Source: Micromonospora sp. ALFpr18c (lineage in GTDB: Bacteria; Actinomycetota; Actinomycetes; Mycobacteriales; Micromonosporaceae). Taken from it: a stretch of 42,035 nucleotides of DNA. Where the stretch lies: the NCBI RefSeq assembly GCF_008868155.1, contig NZ_WBKR01000027.1, forward strand, positions 1 through 42,035. The letters run 5' to 3'. The translations under genes and the position numbers were made by a program. The notes beneath the pieces were generated by a model, which was given only the letters and a program-made list of their open reading frames with translations, had not been told where the DNA came from and did no database searches. The first letter of the stretch is position 1. Each line of letters opens with the position of its first letter. Of this stretch, positions 17,524 through 24,818 are shown piece after piece.

Positions 17524-17551
17524 ATTTTAAACAGGCGGCCGGCGGTGTCAC
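17524..17551 (-). promoter_or_regulatory. Candidate sigma-70 promoter of DUF3311-symporter operon
   Basis: On the minus strand GTGACA, a 16-bp spacer and TAAAAT lie in an AT-rich patch, the best -10 hexamer in this gap. The transcript leader would be about 90 nt and include the palindrome at 17453-17469. Confidence 0.4.
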
Positions 17552-17696
17552 CGGCATTGCGACGACGGTCACGAGAAGTCTATTCGGGAGGACTCCGGCG
17601 CTGGTCAGGTGGCCTGTGCTCGGCACTGGACGGACACTTTAATGCAGTACCTGTCAACACCTCGGTAAGAAATGAAGCGGCAATTCAGTAATCCGG

Positions 17697-17792
17697 ACAG
17701 GCGTCGCCGAGGTGGCCCGGGCGGCCGGCACCCACGACGTGTACCTGGTGCTCGACTCCCCGCTGCGACTGGCGACCTTCACCGTCCGATGA
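17697..17792 (+). pseudogene. C-terminal remnant of a CBM6-type secreted protein
   Basis: This 31-codon stretch ends GTHDVYLVLDSPLRLATFTVR and a TGA. It matches the C-terminal end of CBM6-like carbohydrate-binding modules (typically GxHDvYLvF...xxFxF). An in-frame TGA at 17673 and lack of any start or upstream domain show the rest of the gene is gone. A good terminator-like hairpin follows, as expected for the end of a former gene. The 690-bp gap 17426-18115 otherwise holds only promoter-like elements. Confidence 0.6.
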
Positions 17793-17799
17793 GGAGGGC

Positions 17800-17830
17800 C
17801 GGGTCGGGGCGGAGGTCGCGCCCCGGCCCG
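17800..17830 (+). terminator. Orphan terminator after CBM6 remnant
   Basis: A 12-bp stem (17800-17811 with 17819-17830, one G-U pair) and 7-nt loop begin 8 bp after the remnant stop. It supports the remnant as the true end of a lost gene. Confidence 0.55.
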
Positions 17831-17944
17831 GTGTCGTGCCCGGCGTCCGCGCATTCATCCGACGACCGATCGGCCGGGCACCGCCGCGATGGGTGATTCA
17901 CGCAATACGTCCACATAAATACATAGACGTCCTACGATCAATGG

Positions 17945-17973
17945 TTGCATTCATCACACGTGTGACCTACGCT
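17945..17973 (+). promoter_or_regulatory. Promoter with operator palindrome in the spacer
   Basis: TTGCAT (17945-17950), a 17-bp spacer and TACGCT (17968-17973) form a sigma-70-like promoter. The perfect 12-bp palindrome TCACACGTGTGA (17954-17965) fills the spacer, where a bound repressor would block polymerase. The leader to the GTG at 18116 would be about 135 nt. Confidence 0.45.
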
Positions 17974-18115
17974 TCGGGAAGATTTCGAGGCGATTAACAA
18001 GAGAGTGCGGTTGGGCGACGACAAGCCCCGCCGACCGAGATGGTGTCGCTGTTTCCGTACTCATCGCCCGATACGCACGGGGTCCCCTGTCGACGGCACC
18101 TGAGAGGAACAGTCC

Positions 18116-20818
18116 GTGAGGTCAATCGTGTCGACTGCTCGAACGGCACTGCTGGCGGTGGCGGCTCTCGTCGCCGCCACGGTGCCGGCCGTGCTGGCCA
18201 ATCAGCTGCCGGCCTCGGCAGCGGTGCAGGCGACCTACTACGTCGCCCCCGACGGTAATGACACCAACCCCGGCACGCTGGCGTCCCCGTTCCGGACGAT
18301 CCAACGCGCGCGCGACGTCGTTCGCACGATGAACGCGAGCATGACCGGCGACATCAACGTGTATCTGCGCGGCGGCACCTACCCGGTCGGCAGCACCATC
18401 GAGTTCGGTGCCAGCGACTCCGGCTACAACGGCTTCCGGGTCAGCTACGCCGCCTACAACGGTGAGACGCCGGTCCTCGACGGCGGTGTGCAGGTCACCG
18501 GATGGACCCAGCACAGCGGCAACATCTGGAAGGCCCCGCTGGACCGCGCCAACAAGCTGCGGGCGCTCTACGTCAATGACAAGCGCGCGTACATGGCGTC
18601 GAAGACGGTCAGCTCGGCGGGCTGTTACGGGACGTACACCATCACCGCCGGTCAGGCCTCGTGGGCGTGGGAGTCGGGGTCGCAGTGTGACGGCGCCAAA
18701 TACAACCTGAACGACTTTCCCGCCATCGCCCGCAACCACGACGACATCGAGATCGAGACGGGCACCACCTGGACCACGGCGATAGTGGGCGTCCGGCAGG
18801 TGACCACGAGTTCCGACGGCGCGAACCGGGTCGCCCTGTTCCAGCAGCCGGGCGCGGCCATCGCCCAGGGCGCGTTCAACGGCAACGCCCAGGTCGGCGG
18901 CACCCACAAGCTGATGAACGCCTACGAGTTCCTGGACACCCCCGGTGAGTTCTACTTCGACAAGAGCAGCCGGACGGTCTACTACTACAAGGCCAGCAGC
19001 GAGAACATGGCGACCGCGACGGTCTACGCGCCGAACAACGTGACCACCGTGCTGCGCGTCGCCGGCACCTCGACGAGCAACCACGCCCGCAACATCACGT
19101 TCTCCGGCCTGACGGTGCGGCACTCCGACTGGAACCTGTTCACCGTCGCCGGCTCGTCCTTCAAGCAGGCGCAGCAGGGCAACCTCGGCGCCCAGGTGTA
19201 CGCCAAGGGCAACTTCCACGTCTACTTCTACCGCAACGTCGACGTCACTCCCGGCATCGTCCAGCTGCAGAACGCCGACGGGATCCTCCTGCACCGCAAC
19301 CGGATCCAGCACACCGGCGCGGACGGGATCAACATGGTCAACGACGTGCAGGGCTCGCAGTTGATCGGCAACCACACCAGTGACATCGCCGGGTCCGCCA
19401 TCACCGTGGGGCATCCCCAGCACGTCTTCATCGGAGACGGCACGTCGACAAACAACGAGAAGTACTCCGCCCAGGTCGAGGGGCTGCCGAAGAACATCGA
19501 CATCAGGAACAACTACCTCTACGACAGCGCGGTGCTGTTCAACGGGCACAGCCCGATCTCGGCGTACTTCGCCGACACCCTCACCATCCAGCGCAACCGG
19601 ATCGAGAAGGCCCCGTGGTCGGGCATCACCCTCGGCTGGGGCTGGTGGAACTTCGACGGGTCGTCGGGTTCGATCACACCGAACCGGCCGACCACCACGG
19701 CCCGGAACAACACCATCAGCTACAACCACATCATCGACACGGTGCAGCGCCTGAGCGACACGGCACCGATCTACACCCTCGGCGCTCAGCCCGGTACGAC
19801 GATCACCAACAACTACCTCCAGGGCGTGCCCTCCGGTCACAAGTACGGGCTGCACCCGGATGAGGGATCGGCGTTCATGACGTTCCGGGACAACGTCCTG
19901 AGCATCGACAAGAACGTCACCTGGATGATCAATTCCGACGACTTCGGCCGGAAGCACGATCTGACCATCACGCAGATCTACGGCCCGATCAACAAGGTCT
20001 CGAACAAGAACCTGCCGAACAGCACGATCGGCGACATCCTGGTCTCCTCCGACTACGTCTGGCCGGCGACGGCGTACGGCATCGCGGTGAACTCCGGCCT
20101 GGAGGACGCCTACCGGGACATCATCCCGGCGAGCACCTTCTCCGCGCCGAACTACGTCCTGCCGGCCAGCACGTTCGTCGCCAGCGCCACGGCATCGATC
20201 CCGATCCGGAGCACCGGCGATGCCACCAGGTCGGTGTGGCTGGCGCCCTCCGGCACCACCACCTTCACCGCCGGGCCGACGATGACCAGGGCGGGTGGCA
20301 CCGCCACGTCCATCGCCGTGCCGACCAACCAGGGGGAGTACCGGCTGTTCGTCGTCGACGCCCAGGGCAACCGGTCGGCGGAGTCGACCTCGATCGTCCG
20401 GCAGCAGCAGGGCGGCGGCAGCGGTACCGGGAGCGGGCAGCTCGTCGGCGGCCAGTCCGGCCGCTGTGCGGACGTGCCCAACTCCACCACCACCAACGGC
20501 ACCCAGGTGCAGCTCTACGACTGCTCCGGTGGCACGAACCAGCGGTGGACCCACACCAGCAGCAGGCAGCTGACCGTGTACGGCAACAAGTGCCTGGACG
20601 CCTCCGGGGCGGGTACGGCAAACGGCACCGCGGTCATCATCTGGGACTGCCACGGCGGTCTGAACCAGCAGTGGAACGTCAACGCCAACGGCACCCTGAC
20701 GAACGCCCAGTCCGGGCTCTGCCTCGACGCCAACGGCGCCGCCACCGCCAACGGCACGAAGCTCATCCTGTGGAGCTGCAACGGAGGCACCAACCAGCAG
20801 TGGACGTTGCGTAGCTGA
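18116..20818 (+). CDS. Secreted right-handed beta-helix protein with C-terminal RICIN lectin
   Basis: The 900-residue protein starts at GTG 18116 with GAGAGGAAC about 8 nt upstream. A signal peptide (about 1-36, ending ASA-AVQ) is followed by YYVAPDGNDTNPGT and a long parallel beta-helix (about 40-640) rich in N/D turns such as NILRNN-type repeats. It resembles GH141/pectate-lyase-like proteins. A spacer domain and a Gly/Ser linker near 765 lead to a beta-trefoil RICIN module (about 775-900) with three repeats, each ending in NQ-x-W (NQRWT, NQQWN, NQQWT). Expected role: binding and cleaving plant or microbial polysaccharide outside the cell; substrate unknown. Confidence 0.9.
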   Translation: MRSIVSTARTALLAVAALVAATVPAVLANQLPASAAVQATYYVAPDGNDTNPGTLASPFRTIQRARDVVRTMNASMTGDINVYLRGGTYPVGSTIEFGASDSGYNGFRVSYAAYNGETPVLDGGVQVTGWTQHSGNIWKAPLDRANKLRALYVNDKRAYMASKTVSSAGCYGTYTITAGQASWAWESGSQCDGAKYNLNDFPAIARNHDDIEIETGTTWTTAIVGVRQVTTSSDGANRVALFQQPGAAIAQGAFNGNAQVGGTHKLMNAYEFLDTPGEFYFDKSSRTVYYYKASSENMATATVYAPNNVTTVLRVAGTSTSNHARNITFSGLTVRHSDWNLFTVAGSSFKQAQQGNLGAQVYAKGNFHVYFYRNVDVTPGIVQLQNADGILLHRNRIQHTGADGINMVNDVQGSQLIGNHTSDIAGSAITVGHPQHVFIGDGTSTNNEKYSAQVEGLPKNIDIRNNYLYDSAVLFNGHSPISAYFADTLTIQRNRIEKAPWSGITLGWGWWNFDGSSGSITPNRPTTTARNNTISYNHIIDTVQRLSDTAPIYTLGAQPGTTITNNYLQGVPSGHKYGLHPDEGSAFMTFRDNVLSIDKNVTWMINSDDFGRKHDLTITQIYGPINKVSNKNLPNSTIGDILVSSDYVWPATAYGIAVNSGLEDAYRDIIPASTFSAPNYVLPASTFVASATASIPIRSTGDATRSVWLAPSGTTTFTAGPTMTRAGGTATSIAVPTNQGEYRLFVVDAQGNRSAESTSIVRQQQGGGSGTGSGQLVGGQSGRCADVPNSTTTNGTQVQLYDCSGGTNQRWTHTSSRQLTVYGNKCLDASGAGTANGTAVIIWDCHGGLNQQWNVNANGTLTNAQSGLCLDANGAATANGTKLILWSCNGGTNQQWTLRS

Positions 20819-20832
20819 GCACCACCGGAACG

Positions 20833-20862
20833 CGGGGCCAGGCCGACACGGGCCTGGCCCCG
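20833..20862. terminator. Bidirectional terminator between beta-helix/RICIN and DUF1996 genes
   Basis: A perfect 12-bp stem (20833-20844 with 20851-20862) and 6-nt loop fill the 45-bp gap between two convergent genes. Confidence 0.8.
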
Positions 20863-20863
20863 G

Positions 20864-22051
20864 CTATTTCTGGTAGCCGTAGTTGTCGCAGGTCCGGCGT
20901 CCCAGGACACAGTTCTTGGTGCGCTTGTTCATGGTGTTGACGTCCCACATGACGAAGGCGTCGCCGTGCATCGACGAGGCGCTCTTGCCCTCCTTGTCGG
21001 AGGAGAGGTAGTAGCCCGCCGGGGTGCCCTTGGCCGGGTACTGGATGTCGAAGGTGATCGCCGGGATCCGCACCGGGTGGCTGGTCGGGCAGGAGTTGCC
21101 GCTGCCGTACGCCACATGGTCCTTGTGGTTGGGGCTGTCCAGGTGCGTGCCGTCCCAGCAGTCGGGGAACTGCAGCATGAAGTGCAGCGTCGCGTCGCCC
21201 CCGCAGATCGGCCAGTTGCCGTTGGTGCTGCGGGCGACGCCGTCGAGGTCGCCGGGGCCGTAGAAGGCGCAGTAGAACTGGCCGGTCGCGCCACGCGGTG
21301 TCGGCTTCTTCTTCTTGGCGTCACCGGAGATCATGCGCAGGCCGTTGGGCATCGGCATCTGGCCGGTCGAGTTCTTCGCGAGCGAGCGGTAGTAGACCCG
21401 GAAACCCGTGGTCTCGACCGGCTTCCCGGTCGCGTTGTCGTAGAGGGTGGGCACCCAGTAGGCGGAGTGATCCTGGACCGGCTTGCAGGACGTGGCCGTG
21501 AACGTGGTCAGGTCCCCGGCGACGGTGTTCGCGTCGACGGCCTTGTTGCCGACGAACGAGTGCATGTGTGAGGCGCCCGGGAGGCCGGGAGCGACGATCG
21601 GGTCGTCCGGCAGCCGGTGGCTGTACTGGCAGTCCGCCCGGAACTCCGGGAGGTTGCCGACGCCGGCCGGGGCGGGGTCGATCTTCAACGCCCGGTACGC
21701 GTCGGCCTGCGCCTTCCAGGCCGTACTGTCGACGGGAACCCAGCCGGTCCTGGGGGTTGTCGGTGTGGCAGCGGTCGGCGTCGCGCCGGTCGATGGTGTC
21801 GTGGAGACCGACGGTGTCGCGGCGGCCGACACCGCCGCTCCGGGCGACTGAGCCTGCCCGGCCGACGGCGATGGGTATTCGAGGGCGTTGGCCGCGTTCG
21901 ACGGCTCGGGCTGCGCCGCGCCGTTGCCCAGGTACACGGCCCCGGCCGCGACGACGAGCACGACAGCCGCGCCCGCGGCCACGCTCAGCTTCTTGCGGGC
22001 GAGCCACCCCGGGGAACGATGACGTGACGGCGGCGGGCCTTCGTACGACAC
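20864..22051 (-). CDS. DUF1996 secreted protein
   Basis: A 395-residue protein with a short cytoplasmic N-terminus, one hydrophobic anchor or uncleaved signal (about 22-45), a Ser/Thr/Pro/Ala-rich linker (about 50-105) and a DUF1996 domain (about 115-395). Family hallmarks are present: ASHMHSFVGN near 160, FPDCWDGTHLDSPNHKDHVAY near 300, and several Cys. DUF1996 occurs in secreted actinobacterial and fungal proteins of unknown activity, often fused to carbohydrate-binding domains. The start is GTG 22051 with GGGAGTGA just upstream. Convergent with the beta-helix/RICIN gene. Confidence 0.9.
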   Translation of the reverse strand: MSYEGPPPSRHRSPGWLARKKLSVAAGAAVVLVVAAGAVYLGNGAAQPEPSNAANALEYPSPSAGQAQSPGAAVSAAATPSVSTTPSTGATPTAATPTTPRTGWVPVDSTAWKAQADAYRALKIDPAPAGVGNLPEFRADCQYSHRLPDDPIVAPGLPGASHMHSFVGNKAVDANTVAGDLTTFTATSCKPVQDHSAYWVPTLYDNATGKPVETTGFRVYYRSLAKNSTGQMPMPNGLRMISGDAKKKKPTPRGATGQFYCAFYGPGDLDGVARSTNGNWPICGGDATLHFMLQFPDCWDGTHLDSPNHKDHVAYGSGNSCPTSHPVRIPAITFDIQYPAKGTPAGYYLSSDKEGKSASSMHGDAFVMWDVNTMNKRTKNCVLGRRTCDNYGYQK

Positions 22052-22138
22052 GGGTCACTCCCACAGAGCAGACGACAGGCTGACCCGAACGGTCACGGCC
22101 GCCGTATGGTAGACGCTCGCCGCCCGCGCGAGACAGGT

Positions 22139-22157
22139 CTTTAAACCTCCCTTAAAG
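22139..22157. promoter_or_regulatory. AT-rich inverted repeat between divergent genes
   Basis: CTTTAA, 7 nt, TTAAAG lies in the 167-bp gap between the DUF1996 gene and the divergent small gene at 22219. It stands out against GC-rich surroundings and may be an operator or -10 region; nothing decides between them. Confidence 0.25.
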
Positions 22158-22218
22158 AACCCGGCCCGACCTCGGGGTCCGGTGGTGCGACCGGACGACA
22201 AGTGGGTAATGGTGGACG

Positions 22219-22515
22219 ATGAAGTCAACCTGGAAGCCCCACGAGAAGCACGGCGGCCTGACCGACAAGGACAAGCGCGAGCTGCCGGAGACCGTCTTCG
22301 CGTTTCCCGGTAAACGCAAGGAGCCGATGACCGACGCGGGCCACGTCCGCAACGCCATCGCCCGCTTCGACCAGGTGCAGGGCGTCACCGACAAGGACCG
22401 CGACCTGGCCTTCCAGAACATCCTCGCCGCCGCGGCGCACTACGGCGTCGAGGTCGCGGAGACGAACTGGCACCAACTCGGTCGACTGCCGCACACGCCG
22501 AACCCCGCGCACTGA
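22219..22515 (+). CDS. Small conserved protein (DUF6582-like)
   Basis: A 98-residue soluble protein, lysine- and aspartate-rich, with FAFPGKRKEPMTDAGHVRNAIARFDQV, a segment I associate with actinobacterial DUF6582 proteins that also appear at the ends of phage prohead-type proteins. The HVRNAIARFDQV helix and a second helix (DLAFQNILAAAAHYGVEV) are likely the core. The start is ATG 22219 with GGTGG 4-8 nt upstream. Function unknown. It lies between the DUF1996 gene (divergent) and tRNA-Lys copy 2. Confidence 0.8.
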   Translation: MKSTWKPHEKHGGLTDKDKRELPETVFAFPGKRKEPMTDAGHVRNAIARFDQVQGVTDKDRDLAFQNILAAAAHYGVEVAETNWHQLGRLPHTPNPAH

Positions 22516-22552
22516 GCGATCCGAGGCGTGTTAGCGTGCTCGTCGTTGTCAG

Positions 22553-22663
22553 CGAGCGCCGCTGGCTCAACTGGCAGAGCAGCGGACTCTTAATCCGCGG
22601 GTTCGGGGTTCGAGTCCCTGGCGGCGCACCAACGATCAAGGCCCTGACCTGGTGGTTCACACC
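22553..22663 (+). repeat. 111-bp direct repeat, right copy (tRNA-Lys plus terminator)
   Basis: Right partner of 12068-12178. Sequence left of both copies (CGAGCGCCGCT on) and right of both copies diverges abruptly. Confidence 0.85.
22556..22631 (+). tRNA. tRNA-Lys (CTT), copy 2
   Basis: The same 76-nt cloverleaf as at 12071-12146 except G instead of A at position 9; acceptor, anticodon CTT, T arm and CCA are identical. Both copies look functional. Repeat identity continues about 32 nt past the CCA into the terminator. Confidence 0.96.
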
Positions 22664-22680
22664 CGGGTGGGGGCCTTTTT
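22638..22680 (+). terminator. tRNA-Lys copy 2 terminator
   Basis: AAGGCCC and GGGGCCTT arms with a closing T-run, as in copy 1, but with a different loop-side half (CACCCGGGTG). Confidence 0.75.
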
Positions 22681-22798
22681 CGCGTACGCCGGGTGGGTCG
22701 CTCGGCGCGAGTTCGCAAGCGGTTGGACCGGGCTGGCGTTGCTGGGGCATCCGCTGCGCTTCTTCGAGCATTCAGTCGTTGGTGATTACGCTGGTGGC

Positions 22799-23095
22799 GT
22801 GGGGGGACAGCTGCGGGTTCGCGTGCAGGGGGACCTCTATCACCCGGTGGTGCCGCCCGGTGCCGTGTATGTGGGGCGGCAGGGCTTCGGGTTGCGGCGT
22901 TCTCCCTGGGCCAATCCGTTCAGCCTGCGAAAGCATGATCGGGCGGAGGCGTTACGCCTCTATCGGCAGTGGCTTGTGGGGCAGCCGGCCCTGGTTGACC
23001 GGGCGCGTCGAGAGCTCACGGGGAAGCAGTTGGCGTGCTGGTGCCGCGTCGAGGATGCGTGTCATGCCGACGTGCTGGCCGACATCATCGGTTGA
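22799..23095 (+). CDS. DUF4326 protein
   Basis: About 98 residues. GAVYVGRQGFG, SPWANPF, EALRLYRQWL and LTGKQLACWC...CHADVLADI match the DUF4326 pattern, including the conserved CWC and CHAD. Function is unknown; such proteins are frequent in phages and accessory regions. I start at GTG 22799; GTG 22823 is also possible. The open frame reaches back to 22652, but that part overlaps the tRNA terminator and is rejected. The 3' end overlaps the convergent gene by 11 bp. Confidence 0.75.
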   Translation: MGGQLRVRVQGDLYHPVVPPGAVYVGRQGFGLRRSPWANPFSLRKHDRAEALRLYRQWLVGQPALVDRARRELTGKQLACWCRVEDACHADVLADIIG

Positions 23096-23969
23096 GGTGC
23101 AGTCGGCGTCCAGCAACTGGGCGCCTCGGTGCGTAGACACCGCCGATGCTGAAGGACTGGGGTCTTGCCGCTTGGTTGCCTACAAAGAAGGCAACGTCGC
23201 GGTCAGCGGCGCTGAGCTGGTTGAGGAACTTGTTTCTCAGATGCTCAGCAGCCTCCGCGTCGCTGAGCTGGTTCAGACGGCGTTGTAGGGCGACGAACTC
23301 CCAGTCCCAGAGTGTCTGCCGGTGACCGCGGCAATGACGGTCTGCGCATCGGTAGCGGTAGGCGCCGGTGAAGCGTGGTGCTTGAAGTGGGCCGCGCTTG
23401 GCCGGTTCCAGCAGGTCGAGCTGGTTGAAATACGCGGCGATCTTCTTGCGATCCTCCGCCGACCAGCCGGGATGCCGCCTGACCTGAAGCGCCGAGATGT
23501 CGACCACGCGAATCAGCGCGATCGATCGTGCGCTCCGGTCGTCGCGGGCCTGTTTGTTGAGCCGGCACATGGAGTCTTCGACGAGCGGATCGAGGAGGTT
23601 TCGACGCGCCTGCCGACTGGCAAGGTGCCGCTCGGTGGTGATGGTGTCCACGATCGGTTTCCAGCTCTCGCGCCGCTGGTCTTGCCTGGCTGGCAGTGCC
23701 TCGACGTGGATGATGTCGTACTTGTGGAACGTGCCGTCGTCGTCGAGGTCTCGGTAGTGGAACGGGTAGAGGCGGATCCAACCGGTCCAGGGCGGGTCCA
23801 TGCCCAGTGCCCCCACGCAGACCGTCTCCCCGTACCGCGCGGAGAGGTTGGGTGCCGCCTTCACTGTGATCAGGAGGCGGAGTTTTGCTGGTCGTGCCAG
23901 GACCGGCTTCGGTCTCGGATCTTCGTCGGTGCTCAGTCCCCACAACGGAAGCTGTTCCAACGGCACCAC
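23085..23969 (-). CDS. Unrecognised protein with C/H cluster and DWE motif
   Basis: A 294-residue soluble protein with no signal or membrane segment. The N-terminal half begins a beta-rich domain (LRLLITVKAAPNLSARYGET, WIRLYPFHYRDL, KYDIIHVEA). Near residue 215 YRYRCADRHCRGH looks like a metal-binding C-x4-C-x2-H cluster followed by TLWDWEFVALQRRL. I do not recognise the family. Lysine/arginine balance and YGETVCVGA/WIRLYP suggest a nucleic-acid-binding or nuclease-like role, unproven. GTG start at 23969. Its codon use and the AT-rich upstream gap differ from core neighbours, suggesting transfer. It overlaps the DUF4326 gene tail to tail. Confidence 0.75.
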   Translation of the reverse strand: MVPLEQLPLWGLSTDEDPRPKPVLARPAKLRLLITVKAAPNLSARYGETVCVGALGMDPPWTGWIRLYPFHYRDLDDDGTFHKYDIIHVEALPARQDQRRESWKPIVDTITTERHLASRQARRNLLDPLVEDSMCRLNKQARDDRSARSIALIRVVDISALQVRRHPGWSAEDRKKIAAYFNQLDLLEPAKRGPLQAPRFTGAYRYRCADRHCRGHRQTLWDWEFVALQRRLNQLSDAEAAEHLRNKFLNQLSAADRDVAFFVGNQAARPQSFSIGGVYAPRRPVAGRRLHLNR

Positions 23970-24137
23970 CCACGTCGCAGAGTGCGGCTACCAGGACACA
24001 CTTAGTTACATAGACAGTTTCACATCTGAGGGGATTGGGCGCTAGCCGGTAGGGCGAGGGTCCACCTCTCAGCCTCCGCCGTTGCCCTACGCTGGCGCCA
24101 TGAGGGAACCCAGCGCGGACCGGACTGGTAGGTGCTG

Positions 24138-24812
24138 ATGAACCGGCGTGCGGCGGCACCTGCCGAGGTGATCCCTGACGCGATCCGGGCGGACGTGGAG
24201 AGGCTGTGGCGCTACCACGACCTGCACCACGAGTTGCGCCCGTGCACCGTGGGAATCGGGCTGGGAAGTCATGACCTCGGCGTCGCGGTCATCGCGACGC
24301 GACTGTTCCGCGAGGGCCTGTTCCCAAGGATCGTGTTCACCGGCGCGAACGCCCCGACGACCGTCGAACGGTTTCCTAGGGGAGAAGCGGTGCACTACCG
24401 CGAGTACGCGATCGAGCAGGGCGTACCCGCGGAAGCAATTCTCGTGGAGCCGCGTGCCACGAACACCGCTCAAAACCTGGAGTACTCGCGTCAGATCCTG
24501 ACTGAACACCGGATCCCGGTGCAGTCGGTGCTGATCATGTCGCGGCCCTACCAGCAGCGTCGGGCCTACGCCACGTGCAGGCTGATGTGGCCGGAGGTTG
24601 ATGTGGTGTGCGCGTCGAACCCCCTCGAACTAAACGACTACGTGCGCAGCATCGGCGACCCGCGGCGGGTGGTGGACATGCTGGTCGGCGACACGCAGCG
24701 GATCGAGGTGTACGCCGAGCGCGGCTTCGCGATCCCGCAGGAGATGCCGGACGAGGTACGGGCGGCGTTTGAGCGCCTGGTGGCGGCTGGCTACACGAGC
24801 CGGCTGATCTGA
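24138..24812 (+). CDS. YdcF/SanA-like DUF218 protein
   Basis: A 224-residue cytoplasmic protein with the DUF218 core: VGIGLGSHDLGVAVIATRLF, RIVFTGANAP, EAVHYREYAIEQGVP, ATNTAQNLEYSRQIL and LIMSRPYQQRRAYATC. In this family (E. coli YdcF, SanA, ElyC) the G-x-G-SHD and ATNT-x2-N segments line a nucleotide-like pocket; YdcF binds S-adenosylmethionine, while function is usually unknown. ATG 24138 is preferred; GTG 24132 two codons earlier is possible, with GGTAGG between. It ends 6 bp from the convergent XRE/TPR gene. Confidence 0.85.
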   Translation: MNRRAAAPAEVIPDAIRADVERLWRYHDLHHELRPCTVGIGLGSHDLGVAVIATRLFREGLFPRIVFTGANAPTTVERFPRGEAVHYREYAIEQGVPAEAILVEPRATNTAQNLEYSRQILTEHRIPVQSVLIMSRPYQQRRAYATCRLMWPEVDVVCASNPLELNDYVRSIGDPRRVVDMLVGDTQRIEVYAERGFAIPQEMPDEVRAAFERLVAAGYTSRLI

Positions 24813-24818
24813 GTTCAG

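Noticed and set aside
18122..20653. 843-codon open frame on the minus strand
   Set aside because: It is the shadow of the beta-helix/RICIN gene; composition is Val/Asp/Gly/Arg-rich with no domain, typical of antisense frames in high-GC DNA.
22652..22798. Extended N-terminus of the DUF4326 protein
   Set aside because: It would be translated across the tRNA-Lys terminator, and the extra residues do not match the family.
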